Counted from the first letter of the stretch, positions 8,051 through 15,777 are shown. The stretch: DNA of 31,476 nucleotides from JBAYHN01 sp041666125 (GCA_041666125.1 JBAYHN010000006.1:1-31476), one strand, 5' to 3'. The notes: generated by a model from the letters alone, not told the origin. Translations and numbers: made by a program.

Positions 8051-9703
8051 CTAATCTGTTGGTGGCGTTGTAATTCTCAACAAATCTTCCAGCGTAGTAA
8101 TGCCTGATTTTACTTTATCAATACCGTCTTCAAACAAAGTTACTGCTCCTTCTTTTCTGGCCAATTCCCAAATCTGCTTAGTGGATGGATTTTTTAAAAT
8201 TAAATCCCTCATGTCGGGTGTAATTTTCATAAATTCAAAAACCGCCGTTCTGCCTTTGTAGCCCGTGCCGGCACAAGATTCGCACCCTTTGCCTTTATAC
8301 AAAGTTACAACATCTTCCGGAAAATATTTTCCCGCATTCGGAATGCTGCCTGCAATTTCATCTCGTTTTATATTCATGCCATACCTGCAATTTTTACATA
8401 CCGTCCTAACCAATCTTTGGGCTATTACAAGCTCCAAAGTCGATGCCATCAAAAACGGCTCAACGCCCATATTTAGCAAACGCGGAATAGAAGTTGCCGC
8501 ATCGTTTGAATGAAAAGTGGAAAGCAAAAGATGTCCGGTCAAAGCGGCATTTACTGCAATTTCCGCCGTTTCCCTATCTCTGATTTCACCAACCAAAATT
8601 ATATTCGGATCTTGCCTTGCTATCGAACGAAGCCCAGCGGCAAAAGTTATATCCGTTTGCGGATTTACTTGAATTTGATTAATTCCAACGACCTTGTATT
8701 CAACCGGATCTTCGATTGTTGTTATATTCACTTCCGGTGTATTTAGTGACTTTAAAAGCGCATATAGCGTAGTGGTTTTTCCTGATCCCGTAGCGCCTGT
8801 AACGAGTATCATTCCAAACGGTTTTTGCGCCGTCTCCGTTAAAACTTTTTGATTTTTATATGAAAGTCCCAAATCATAAAGTGACAAACTTTGCACATAT
8901 TCCGCCAACAAACGAATTACTATTTTTTCGCCATTGATTGTTGGAGCAATAGAAATACGCATATCCACAGGAACCGCAGCTTTGCGTTCATATCTTATTG
9001 AACCATCCTGTACGGCAAAGTGCTCATCTATTCTCAAATGCGCCTGAACTTTTATGCGATTTAAAATATTTTCATAAAATTCTTTCTGTATTCTCCCTGC
9101 CTCATGCAAAACCCCATCTATGCGAAAACGTATAACTACTTCGTTTTCCTGAGGTTCAAAATGTATATCCGAAGCACGATATAAAAATGCATCCCTAAAT
9201 ATTTCTTCAATTATTTCCGGAGCAATGTGCTTTTCGGTTTTTAAAATATCAACAAAACGTGTATTTAAAGGCTTTCTGTAATATATAAAAACACTTTCAA
9301 AATCTTCTTGCATTGCATATGCAAACGCAATTTTCTTATTTGGAAAGATTGCACTTAATACTTGTGGCAACTCTGCATTGCTCGGATCTGTCGTCGCGAT
9401 TGTAACTTCCGTCTCATTCTCGCCAATCAAAACAACTTCATATTTTTTGGATATTTCTTCCGGAATTCGGAGCACTGCTTCTCTAACAATTGGCTTGGAA
9501 TTAAGATCTGCGTAGGTGACTCCATACATTTCGGCAATCGCCTGCCCCAAAAGATCACGAGTTAAGAACCCTTTGAAAAATAAATACTCAACAATTGATG
9601 CCGAATGTTCCTTTGCAAAAACTTCCGCAGCATTTAAATTCTCTTCGGACACATAGTCTCCTTTGGCTAAGGCTTCACGAATTTTGACATCCTCGAGCTT
9701 CAT
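8051..9703 (-). CDS. pilB: Type IV pilus assembly ATPase PilB (GspE family)
   Basis: A 550-residue cytoplasmic hexameric ATPase that powers pilus extension. The N-terminal domain (about 1-145) is of the GspE/MshE N type. The C-terminal ATPase has Walker A GATGSGKT at 303-310, the Asp box around ITTIEDPVE (327-335), Walker B NIILVGEIRD at 367-376 and the His box LTGHLLLSTFHSNDA (388-402). A four-cysteine zinc site is made of C436, C439, C474 and C477. The start ATG at 9703 overlaps the stop of the upstream receiver gene as ATGA, without a Shine-Dalgarno. The zinc site and gene context favour PilB over a PilT retraction ATPase, which is not seen in the window. Confidence 0.96.
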   Translation of the reverse strand: MKLEDVKIREALAKGDYVSEENLNAAEVFAKEHSASIVEYLFFKGFLTRDLLGQAIAEMYGVTYADLNSKPIVREAVLRIPEEISKKYEVVLIGENETEVTIATTDPSNAELPQVLSAIFPNKKIAFAYAMQEDFESVFIYYRKPLNTRFVDILKTEKHIAPEIIEEIFRDAFLYRASDIHFEPQENEVVIRFRIDGVLHEAGRIQKEFYENILNRIKVQAHLRIDEHFAVQDGSIRYERKAAVPVDMRISIAPTINGEKIVIRLLAEYVQSLSLYDLGLSYKNQKVLTETAQKPFGMILVTGATGSGKTTTLYALLKSLNTPEVNITTIEDPVEYKVVGINQIQVNPQTDITFAAGLRSIARQDPNIILVGEIRDRETAEIAVNAALTGHLLLSTFHSNDAATSIPRLLNMGVEPFLMASTLELVIAQRLVRTVCKNCRYGMNIKRDEIAGSIPNAGKYFPEDVVTLYKGKGCESCAGTGYKGRTAVFEFMKITPDMRDLILKNPSTKQIWELARKEGAVTLFEDGIDKVKSGITTLEDLLRITTPPTD

Positions 9704-10074
9704 AAATTAAAAAGAGTTTTTATATAATCCACTATGTGCGCAATTGGCACGTCCGTTTTAACAAAATATTCGGTAATACCCATTTTTTTAACGCGATCAA
9801 TATCTTCTTCCTGATTCAAATTTGAAATTATAACTATCGGAACACCAGGCTGTTTCTCTTTGGTCTCGGTTATAACCGCAAATCCATCTTTTTTGGGCAA
9901 TACCAAATCAGTCAAAATAAGATCAAATTTCTCTTCTTGTAGAGCTTTTATTGCTTCCTCACCGTCCGTGCAAATTCTGGTTTCGAATCCGGCACGCTTG
10001 AGCTTTAAATCAAGTGCGGTATATAGCGGTTTTTCATCCTCAACAACGAGGATTTTCTTGGAACCAGTAGACAT
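9700..10074 (-). CDS. Single-domain response regulator at head of pilus operon
   Basis: A 124-residue CheY-like receiver. Asp56 in LILTDLVLP is the phosphorylation site, Glu12-Asp13-Glu14 form the acidic pocket, Ser84 is the switch residue and Lys106 in YFVKTD is the conserved lysine. It has no output domain. It is the first gene of the pilus operon and its stop overlaps the pilB start (ATGA), so both proteins are made in step. A receiver translated together with the extension ATPase is a good candidate for direct control of pilus extension. The kinase encoded at the far end of the operon could be its partner, but that is not shown by the sequence. Upstream are A/T-rich bases with possible -10 boxes (TAAAAT, GATAAT) but no clear -35. 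Confidence 0.9.
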   Translation of the reverse strand: MSTGSKKILVVEDEKPLYTALDLKLKRAGFETRICTDGEEAIKALQEEKFDLILTDLVLPKKDGFAVITETKEKQPGVPIVIISNLNQEEDIDRVKKMGITEYFVKTDVPIAHIVDYIKTLFNL

Positions 10075-10123
10075 TGTTTATTTTTTGTTTTTTATTATCG
10101 TATTATTTTACCATAAAACGACG

Positions 10124-10151
10124 AAAAAAGCCACCCTTATTAACAGGTGGC
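10124..10151 (-). terminator. Intrinsic terminator after the DUF4015 gene
   Basis: On the minus strand GCCACC, a 10-base loop, then GGTGGC, directly followed by six Ts. The 6-bp GC-rich stem and T tract make a standard rho-independent terminator about 30 bases after the stop of the glycoside-hydrolase-like gene. It separates that gene from the pilus operon, whose first ATG is at 10074. Confidence 0.85.
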
Positions 10152-10180
10152 AACGTGGCGGACTTAACCTGTAAAAACTA

Positions 10181-11239
10181 CTACTTCAATCCGCCAAACA
10201 CTATCCCGTAATTGTTAGCCGCATTCCACACCACAAACTCATCAAGACCCATGTCGTTTAAGGCACGAACCTGTTCACGAGTGTAATTTGAGCCATAATT
10301 TGTAACGCGCATGGCAAAACCCTGCAGCCATGGCCTAATTTTTACACCGGTGCCCATTGTCTGCTCCACGAACTTCTTAGTTGTCTCTTGCACAAAAAAG
10401 TAAGGTTCATCGGCAGGATTGGCGTGGCCACCCCAGCCAGGCCCAAAGTGCGAAGGATAAGGCATTGGATAAAGCACATCCACATACTTGGCAAGCTCAG
10501 CGATATTTTGCCCAATAACTTTCCAGCTAACATTATCCCAAACCACGATTCCAAAAATATCCACTCCAACTTTCACACCAAGATAATGAATTTCATTCGC
10601 AATTTCCGCCACAGCGTTAGTAAGCGTCTGATCGCGAGTTAAAGTGGCGTCATCAATAAACGAATATCCGACATATCCGCCTTTGCCACCTTCCGGAAAC
10701 CTAACATAATCAAATTGAATTTCATCTGCTCCGGCCAACGCAATTTCCTGAGAAATTTCCGTTAAATATGCCTTCAATTCCGGATTCCCCGGATCAAGCC
10801 AAATTGGGCCATCGCGACTCACAAAAGGGCTATTTGTGCCTTTGGCTTTTAGAGTCCACTCCGGCTTTCTGGCAGCCAAAAAACCATTTTTAAAAAGAAC
10901 AAATCGTACCGCCACATAAAAACCTTTTTCATGCATTGTGTTTATTGCTGCGGCCAAGTCCGGAATTTGGTTTTTGCGATTTCCAATTTCGTGCGAAATT
11001 TGCGCATTCGAAAGATATGCCAACTTGCCATCGGAATCCTGAATATCAAACACAATAAAATTTCCACCGATCTTTGCAAATTCATCCATAATCAAACCTC
11101 CGCCGGTATTCGATGCATTTTGGCTGGTGATATAGATGCCATGAAGAGGCGCTGCAATCTCCGGAGCGATGTCGGCAGGAGCTTGTTGAGTGCCAAAGAA
11201 GGCAAACGGGATAAGTGCCAAAAACTGCAAAAATTTCAT
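10181..11239 (-). CDS. Exported putative glycoside hydrolase, DUF4015-like
   Basis: About 352 residues from the ATG at 11239: MKFLQFLALIPFAFFGTQQA looks like a signal peptide, followed by a TIM-barrel-type domain. Recognisable stretches are HGIYITSQNA, NFIVFDIQDSDG, GFYVAVRFVLF, IWLDPGNPELKAYLTEI, EIQFDYVRFPEGG and VDIFGIVVW. This order (ITS-x-A start, FDxKD-like strand, DPG, QFDYVRFP) fits the DUF4015 putative glycoside hydrolase family; Asp in QFDYVRFP and Asp in DIFG are likely catalytic-site acids. Substrate is unknown. An ATG at 11272 would add 11 residues before the signal peptide, so 11239 is preferred; a TATAGT hexamer lies just upstream. The gene is monocistronic, ends in a clear terminator and diverges from the tRNA-Arg gene. 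Confidence 0.75.
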   Translation of the reverse strand: MKFLQFLALIPFAFFGTQQAPADIAPEIAAPLHGIYITSQNASNTGGGLIMDEFAKIGGNFIVFDIQDSDGKLAYLSNAQISHEIGNRKNQIPDLAAAINTMHEKGFYVAVRFVLFKNGFLAARKPEWTLKAKGTNSPFVSRDGPIWLDPGNPELKAYLTEISQEIALAGADEIQFDYVRFPEGGKGGYVGYSFIDDATLTRDQTLTNAVAEIANEIHYLGVKVGVDIFGIVVWDNVSWKVIGQNIAELAKYVDVLYPMPYPSHFGPGWGGHANPADEPYFFVQETTKKFVEQTMGTGVKIRPWLQGFAMRVTNYGSNYTREQVRALNDMGLDEFVVWNAANNYGIVFGGLK

Positions 11240-11283
11240 ACTAGGCACACTATACCAATTTTCCGGTGTCATATACTACAATA

Positions 11284-11312
11284 TTGCGGTAAAATCCCTT
11301 CGGTGGTATAAG
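11284..11312 (+). promoter_or_regulatory. Promoter of the tRNA-Arg gene
   Basis: TTGCGG at 11284-11289, a 17-base spacer, then TATAAG at 11307-11312 with an upstream TGG that makes an extended -10. Transcription would start about 4 bases before the mature tRNA end, giving almost no 5' leader. Confidence 0.6.
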
Positions 11313-11322
11313 AAATAGCCAT

Positions 11323-11397
11323 GCGCCTGTAGTTCAACGGATAGAATGAAAGCTTGCGGAGCTTTTGATCCAGGTTCGATTCCTGGCAGGCGCACCA
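11323..11397 (+). tRNA. tRNA-Arg, anticodon GCG
   Basis: A complete cloverleaf can be drawn by eye. Acceptor stem GCGCCTG/CAGGCGC (7 bp); D stem GTTC/GAAT; anticodon stem AAAGC/GCTTT with loop TTGCGGA; T arm CCAGG-TTCGATT-CCTGG; discriminator A; and an encoded CCA end. Loop bases 34-36 are GCG, reading CGC and CGU, so the amino acid is arginine. The body closely resembles the common bacterial tRNA-Arg that normally has A34 (later inosine); here G34 replaces it. The gene stands alone on the plus strand between minus-strand genes. Confidence 0.93.
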
Positions 11398-11399
11398 TA

Positions 11400-11484
11400 G
11401 AAAACGAGTGAATCCTAAGACAAACCATGAGCGCTCCCTGTCATGGAAGCGAATGGTTTTGACTTAGAGGTGAACGAAGTTTTC
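11400..11484. repeat. Long imperfect inverted repeat downstream of tRNA-Arg
   Basis: Paired segments, outside to inside: GAAAAC (11400-11405) with GTTTTC (11479-11484); CTAAG (11415-11419) with CTTAG (11463-11467); AAACCAT (11422-11428) with ATGGTTT (11453-11459). Inside, CCATGA (11425-11430) can instead pair with TCATGG (11441-11446), so two folds compete. No reading frame of note crosses it. It could be a structured RNA made by read-through from the tRNA promoter, a processing signal or a dispersed genomic element; the sequence alone does not decide. Confidence 0.45.
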
Positions 11485-11509
11485 CTTTAAAAACAGCTCT
11501 CCTCCAAGC

Positions 11510-11524
11510 GGGCGAAGCCCTTTT
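11510..11524 (+). terminator. Weak candidate terminator for the tRNA-Arg transcript
   Basis: The plus strand has GGGC-GAA-GCCC followed by TTTT just before the rpe stop. The stem is only 4 bp, so strength is doubtful. On the minus strand there is no adjacent T tract, so it would not serve rpe. Confidence 0.35.
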
Positions 11525-12179
11525 ACCTCAAACTCTCGATCGCCTTTACCCTGTCCTCTGCCCCAAAAATATAAGATCCGGCAACGAGAATATTTGCACC
11601 GGCTTCCACTGCAATCTTGGCGGTTTTTTCATTAATTCCGCCATCAACTGCAATATTTAATTTTGGTTCTCTTTGGCGAAGTTCTTTTATTTTCGGCACC
11701 ACAGAATCAATAAATCCCTGCCCACCAAACCCTGGGTTTACGGTCATTAGAAGCACTAAATCACAATCTTTTAAAAACGGCTCAATTGTAAAAAGCGGAG
11801 TTGCCGGATTAATAGCCACGCCCACAAGGCATCCCACAGCTTTTATTTGCTCTATAACTCGATGTAAATGAGGGCAAGTTTCTTGATGAACAGTAATATA
11901 ACAATCATCTTTTCTGCCATGAGCCTTCATAATCGCCTTGGCAAAATCTTCAAAAAAATCCTGAGGATTTTCTATCATCAAGTGAACATCCATAGGTCGG
12001 CCACATTTAAACTTGGAAACAACAGGCGCACCAAAGGTTAAATTTGGCACGAAATGGCCATCCATTACATCTATATGTACCAAATCCGAATGAGCTTCTA
12101 CCGCGGCAATCTCTTCATTTATCTTGCCAAAATCGGCAGAAAGAATTGACGGGGCTATGAGAATTTTTTGTTTTTCCAT
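11523..12179 (-). CDS. rpe: Ribulose-phosphate 3-epimerase
   Basis: Interconverts ribulose-5-phosphate and xylulose-5-phosphate in the pentose phosphate pathway. It is a cytosolic TIM-barrel enzyme of 218 residues from the ATG at 12179. Family marks: IAPSILSADF at the N-terminus, VHIDVMDGHFVPN with metal-binding His and Asp, DVHLMIENP, LLMTVNPGFGGQGF (phosphate loop), IAVDGGIN with the catalytic Asp, and LVAGSYIFG. The loop with HGRKDDCYITVHQETC is somewhat longer than in E. coli Rpe. A GTG four codons upstream (12191) is an alternative start; ATG is chosen because it leaves the usual short N-terminus before IAPSILSADF. It is the last gene of the tktC-prs-rpiB-rpe group. Confidence 0.95.
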   Translation of the reverse strand: MEKQKILIAPSILSADFGKINEEIAAVEAHSDLVHIDVMDGHFVPNLTFGAPVVSKFKCGRPMDVHLMIENPQDFFEDFAKAIMKAHGRKDDCYITVHQETCPHLHRVIEQIKAVGCLVGVAINPATPLFTIEPFLKDCDLVLLMTVNPGFGGQGFIDSVVPKIKELRQREPKLNIAVDGGINEKTAKIAVEAGANILVAGSYIFGAEDRVKAIESLR

Positions 12180-12194
12180 AATTTTATTCACGTG

Positions 12195-12635
12195 CTACTT
12201 GGATATTTTATCTATCGCTTTAACTCGGCGAACATGGCGATCTTCTTTTTCAAAAGCCGTTTCCAAAAACTTATCTACCATCTCCAGCGCAAGTTTTTCT
12301 TCCAAAACTCTACCGCCAAGACAAAGAATATTTGAATCATTGTGCTTGCGAGACATTTCCACAGTCCCAACGCTTTCGCAATTTGCACCGCGAATTCCAG
12401 GAGTTTTATTTGCCGCCATACACATTCCAATTCCCGTTCCACAAACCAAAATCCCCTTATTGCTCAAATCTTCTTGTACTTTTTCTGCGACTTCGTGAGC
12501 GATCACAGGATAATCCGTAGGTGGCTCAACGGCAAACGCGCCAAGATCTATAACCTTTTCTTTTTTGCTCTCCAAATGTGCTTTTATTGTCTGTTTTAAC
12601 GGAAGACCGGCGTGGTCCGAGCCTATGTAAATCAT
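12195..12635 (-). CDS. rpiB: Ribose-5-phosphate isomerase B
   Basis: Isomerises ribulose-5-phosphate and ribose-5-phosphate. 146 residues, normal length for the RpiB/LacAB family. Visible marks: N-terminal IYIGSDHAGLPLK, Cys65 in LVCGTGIGM (the catalytic-base position of RpiB), AANKTPGIRGA, the MSRKHNDSNILCLGGR phosphate/substrate segment and C-terminal RHVRRV. The ATG overlaps the prs stop as ATGA (12632-12635), coupling its translation to PRPP synthetase, the enzyme that uses its product. The stop lies 15 bases before the rpe ATG. Confidence 0.96.
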   Translation of the reverse strand: MIYIGSDHAGLPLKQTIKAHLESKKEKVIDLGAFAVEPPTDYPVIAHEVAEKVQEDLSNKGILVCGTGIGMCMAANKTPGIRGANCESVGTVEMSRKHNDSNILCLGGRVLEEKLALEMVDKFLETAFEKEDRHVRRVKAIDKISK

Positions 12636-13588
12636 GCGTTTAGTGGATTAATAAGCGGAGTTAAAGGCTTGCCGGTGTGAACATTTTCTATGACGCTCGC
12701 AAGCAAAGGAGCAACAGAAACTATTGTCATATTCGCCAACATTTTTTCTCTTGGAACCGGAATTGTATCGGTAAAAATAATTTCTTTAAATTTAGCTTTT
12801 TTGAGTTTTTTGTGCGCATCTTTAGAAAGCACCGCATGAGTTGCCATTAAATAAATATCTTTATTGGCACGATGCCTACGCAAAATCCTGGCTCCATTAG
12901 CCACAGAACCGCCCGTATCCACCAAATCGTCATACAAAATACATGTGCGACCCGCCACATTTCCAACCAAGTGAGTAACTTCCGAAACATTGTGAGCGGA
13001 ACGGAATTTATTTAAAATCGCCAAATCTGCACCAATCAATTTGGCTAGTCTTTGCGCTTCTTTTGCACTTCCAACATCGGGCGCAACAATCACAGCATCG
13101 GTAATATTTTTCTTTTTCAAATAATCCACAAATAGTTGGCGTGCATTCAAATTATCTACCGGAAAATCAAAGAACCCCTGCTCTTGCTCACTATGAAGAG
13201 TGAGAGTTACCAAATGATCCGCACCAGCCTTAGAAATCAAATCCGCCATGAGCTTTGCAGTAATTGGCTCACGAGGACTTGCCACGCGATCTTGCCTTGC
13301 ATAAGGCAAATATGGCATTACAACGTGAATTTTATTCGCAAAAGACCTCTTGCAACTATCGAGCATTATAAAAAGCTCCATCATGTCTTCGTTAACATCC
13401 TGCGTGCCTGTTTGAATTATATAAACATCCGAATTGCGAACCGTTTCCAGCAATTTTGTATAAATTTCTCCGCATGCAAAACGCTTCAACTCAATTGGAG
13501 TAAGCGGAACACCAAGCAGTTTAGAAATCGCGGCCGACAAATGTGGGTGCGAAGAGCCTGCAAATAATTTAAGTGAATGCTTATCCAT
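12632..13588 (-). CDS. prs: Ribose-phosphate pyrophosphokinase (PRPP synthetase)
   Basis: Makes PRPP from ribose-5-phosphate and ATP, feeding nucleotide, histidine and tryptophan synthesis. 318 residues, the usual class I length. Seen: KLFAGSSHPHLSAAISK, KRFACGEIYTKLLE (substrate flap), YIIQTGTQDVNEDMMELFIMLD, MPYLPYARQDR, VTLTLHSEQEQGFFDFPVDNL, and the PRPP-binding signature CILYDDLVDTGGSV. Tandem paired domains of the family are complete. An extended -10 (TGG TATAAT) ends 8 bases before the ATG, so this gene can be transcribed independently of tktC with almost no leader. Confidence 0.96.
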   Translation of the reverse strand: MDKHSLKLFAGSSHPHLSAAISKLLGVPLTPIELKRFACGEIYTKLLETVRNSDVYIIQTGTQDVNEDMMELFIMLDSCKRSFANKIHVVMPYLPYARQDRVASPREPITAKLMADLISKAGADHLVTLTLHSEQEQGFFDFPVDNLNARQLFVDYLKKKNITDAVIVAPDVGSAKEAQRLAKLIGADLAILNKFRSAHNVSEVTHLVGNVAGRTCILYDDLVDTGGSVANGARILRRHRANKDIYLMATHAVLSKDAHKKLKKAKFKEIIFTDTIPVPREKMLANMTIVSVAPLLASVIENVHTGKPLTPLINPLNA

Positions 13589-13596
13589 CAGCTATT

Positions 13597-13605
13597 ATTA
13601 TACCA
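13597..13605 (-). promoter_or_regulatory. prs: Extended -10 promoter of prs
   Basis: The minus strand reads TGG followed by TATAAT (13597-13602), placed right after the tktC stop and 8 bases before the prs ATG. No -35 match is seen, which is usual for TGn-extended -10 promoters. The predicted start of transcription lies at or next to the ATG. Confidence 0.6.
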
Positions 13606-13608
13606 TTT

Positions 13609-14565
13609 TTACCCTCTACTCTTCCACCAATTCGAGACTTGCTCATAAACCCCCTCCGCGTCGAATTGGAATTTTTTGTATAGGTCAGCGCTTTTTCCGG
13701 ATTCTCCAAAGCGGTCATGCATGCCTATTCTGTAGAGTTTTTTTGGATAAGTCTGGCACAAAGCCTCACTAACTGCTCCTGCCAAACCGCCTGAGATTTG
13801 ATGATCTTCGGCAGTTACCAGCATTTTTACTTTTCGCGCGGTTTCTTCCACCAAAATTGTATCTATCGGTTTTATTGAACTCATATTTACAACGCGCACA
13901 GAAATTCCTTGGGATTTGAATTTTTCCGCAGCGGCCAAACAGCTTTCAACAAGGCTTCCCGTAGCGATAATTCCAATATCGTCGCCATCGGTTAAAACAC
14001 TCCCCTTCCCAATATTAAATACATAACTATCATCATAAATTCTAGAAACCGGCAGGCGACCAAGCCGAATATAAGTCGGACCATAATCTTGCAAAATAAC
14101 CGGCAACATTTTTTTGGTTTCCACCGCATCCGCAGGACAAAAAACTTTCATGTTGGGAATTGCTCGCATTATTGCCAAATCTTCCAGCGCTTGATGAGTT
14201 GCGCCATCTTCTCCAACTTGAATTCCACAATGAGAACCAACAAGTTTAACATTCAAATTTGGGTAGCAGATGCCATTTCTTATCTGCTGCCACGCAAGCC
14301 CGCTAACAAAAACAGCAAACGAACATGCCACCGGAATTTTGCCGGCCATCGCAAGTCCCGCCGCAGTATCCACCATGTCTTGCTCGGAAATTCCCATATT
14401 AAAATGCCGCGTCGGGAATTTTTTCTCAAACAAATGAGTCATCACAGAAGTGCTAACGTCCGCAGCCAAAACCACAACATTTTTAAGTTTATCGCCGGAA
14501 ATCGCTAGAGCTTCACCAAAAGCTTTGCGAGTTGCAACCGAATTTTCACTTAAAGGAGCTGGCAT
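13609..14565 (-). CDS. Transketolase, C-terminal subunit (split enzyme)
   Basis: The Pyr plus C-terminal half of a two-piece transketolase, 318 residues from the ATG at 14565. Visible: VVVLAADVSTS, GISEQDMVDTAAGLA with the glutamate that activates the thiamine ring, FAVFVSGLAWQQIRN, GSHCGIQVGEDGATHQALEDLAIMR, PADAVETKKML, YIRLGR and a C-terminal domain with VRVVNMSSIKPID and TAEDHQISGGLAGAV. It needs the N-terminal half, found 5.2 kb upstream at 19749-20597. Split transketolases usually have adjacent genes, so the separation is unusual. A TTG four codons upstream is a weaker start. A TATACT hexamer (14577-14582) lies 11 bases before the ATG, hinting at an own promoter. Confidence 0.92.
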   Translation of the reverse strand: MPAPLSENSVATRKAFGEALAISGDKLKNVVVLAADVSTSVMTHLFEKKFPTRHFNMGISEQDMVDTAAGLAMAGKIPVACSFAVFVSGLAWQQIRNGICYPNLNVKLVGSHCGIQVGEDGATHQALEDLAIMRAIPNMKVFCPADAVETKKMLPVILQDYGPTYIRLGRLPVSRIYDDSYVFNIGKGSVLTDGDDIGIIATGSLVESCLAAAEKFKSQGISVRVVNMSSIKPIDTILVEETARKVKMLVTAEDHQISGGLAGAVSEALCQTYPKKLYRIGMHDRFGESGKSADLYKKFQFDAEGVYEQVSNWWKSRG

Positions 14566-14576
14566 AAGCAAGCGCA

Positions 14577-14582
14577 AGTATA
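14577..14582 (-). promoter_or_regulatory. Possible -10 box of the transketolase C-half gene
   Basis: The minus strand reads TATACT, 11 bases before the ATG at 14565, in the 56-base gap after the DUF192 lipoprotein gene. No convincing -35 box. The spacing matches other near-leaderless promoters in the window. Confidence 0.4.
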
Positions 14583-14621
14583 CCTAAAACGCGTTTGTAA
14601 TGCGAATTAAGGCGCCTAACA

Positions 14622-15092
14622 TTAAAAAGTAACCGTATCCCCAACCTTAACTTTGTGATTTTCAACAAAGCCGGCCGCAACTTCCAGGGCATACATTGCC
14701 TTTTTATCCGAGTTATAAAGCGTGCAATTTGGCACAGTACACGGTTCCATTTTTTTGATTACCTTAACGGCTTTTTTATCTTTATCAAAGAAAATAATGT
14801 CGAGCGGAACAAGCGTTTTCTTCATCCAAAAAGTTCGCGGCGCTTCGTCTGTAAAAATAAAAAGCATGCCCTCGGAGCTCCCCACTTTTTTGCGATCCAT
14901 AAGGCCTTGCGTGCGCTCCTCTGCGCTGTCCGCAACTTCTGCGGTAATCTCAATTTTTTCCTTTTGCGTCTGTAATGAGATTTCTTTCGTTGGCAATTTT
15001 CCACGAAGCTTTAAAACCGCATCTTGCAAAAATTCTCCGCAACCGGCGAGTAAAATAGAAAGAATTATTAGAGCGATTAGTTTTTTCTTCAT
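14622..15092 (-). CDS. DUF192 lipoprotein
   Basis: 156 residues from the ATG at 15092. Signal peptide MKKKLIALIILSILLAGC with lipobox LAGC (Cys18), so it is probably a lipid-anchored protein on the outer face of the membrane. The body has the DUF192 pattern: ERTQGLMDRKKVGSSEGMLF, FWMKKTLVPLDIIFFDKDKKAV and ALEVAAGFVENHKVKVGD. Function of the family is not established. A longer frame runs to 15263 but would bury the signal peptide and overlap queC; the promoter at 15105-15134 also supports 15092. It follows queC in the same direction and has its own promoter. Confidence 0.88.
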   Translation of the reverse strand: MKKKLIALIILSILLAGCGEFLQDAVLKLRGKLPTKEISLQTQKEKIEITAEVADSAEERTQGLMDRKKVGSSEGMLFIFTDEAPRTFWMKKTLVPLDIIFFDKDKKAVKVIKKMEPCTVPNCTLYNSDKKAMYALEVAAGFVENHKVKVGDTVTF

Positions 15093-15104
15093 AGATTTTT
15101 TAAC

Positions 15105-15134
15105 ATTATAACAAGGGTGCAATTGTATAGCCAA
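15105..15134 (-). promoter_or_regulatory. Promoter of the DUF192 lipoprotein gene
   Basis: Minus strand: TTGGCT (15129-15134), 18-base spacer, TATAAT (15105-15110). It lies just after the queC stop, and only 12 bases separate the -10 from the ATG at 15092, which supports that start and gives a leader of a few bases. Confidence 0.65.
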
Positions 15135-15147
15135 AGAAGCTGATTGT

Positions 15148-15777
15148 CTATAGAGCAAGCGCTTCTTGCCTTTCCACACACGCCCCACACTTACCACACG
15201 GTTTTGCCAAACCCTTATAACAAGTCCATGTTTTTGAGTAATCGACTCCGAGTTTTCGGCCAAGAATAGCTATCTTTCGCTTACTCATCTTTAAAAACGG
15301 CGCATAAATATCAACTGATTTATAATTCGCCACCTTGGAAACCGCACTCATTGCCTTTATAAATTCCGGCCTACAATCGGGGTAAATTGCATGATCTCCA
15401 GCATGAACCGCAATCGCAACGCGATCAGATTTAAGAGAAACGGCTTGAGCAATTGCCAGCGCAATAAAAATCATATTGCGATTTGGAACGACTGTAGCGC
15501 GCATGGTTTTATCTTCATAATGACCTTCCGGAACTGCAATTTTGGAAGTTAGCGAAGAACCCGCCATGAGTTCCTGCGTGCACGAAATATCCACAATTTT
15601 GTGCGGCACTTTTAACTGCGCACAAATTTTCTTTGCACAGTTAAGTTCCTTTTTATGTCGTTGGCCATAATCAAAAGACAAACACGAAACCGTGTCGCCA
15701 TCGTGCAGCAATTTATGAAGCAGCGTTGTGGAATCCATGCCACCGGAAAAGACCAAAATAGTTTTCACAGAGCTCAT
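15148..15777 (-). CDS. queC: 7-cyano-7-deazaguanine synthase QueC
   Basis: ATP-dependent conversion of 7-carboxy-7-deazaguanine to preQ0 in queuosine synthesis. 209 residues, PP-loop fold. P-loop SGGMDS at 11-16, FDYGQRHKKE at 35-44, VPNRNMIF at 97-104, AGDHAIYPDCRPEF at 126-139, and the zinc site C186, C194, C197, C200 near the C-terminus (TCYKGLAKPCGKCGAC). Length is a little under E. coli QueC. It lies downstream of two unrecognised genes and queE/queF, all on the minus strand. Together with QueD, QueE and QueF in this window the path from carboxy-tetrahydropterin precursor to preQ1 is covered. Confidence 0.97.
   Translation of the reverse strand: MSSVKTILVFSGGMDSTTLLHKLLHDGDTVSCLSFDYGQRHKKELNCAKKICAQLKVPHKIVDISCTQELMAGSSLTSKIAVPEGHYEDKTMRATVVPNRNMIFIALAIAQAVSLKSDRVAIAVHAGDHAIYPDCRPEFIKAMSAVSKVANYKSVDIYAPFLKMSKRKIAILGRKLGVDYSKTWTCYKGLAKPCGKCGACVERQEALAL

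Noticed and set aside
11240..11522. Possible integrative element or attachment site at the tRNA-Arg gene.
   Set aside because: No integrase, no duplicated tRNA 3' end and no foreign gene block was seen next to it.
15093..15263. Extended N-terminus of the DUF192 protein up to 15263.
   Set aside because: It would overlap queC, hide a textbook lipoprotein signal peptide and lie upstream of the gene's own promoter.
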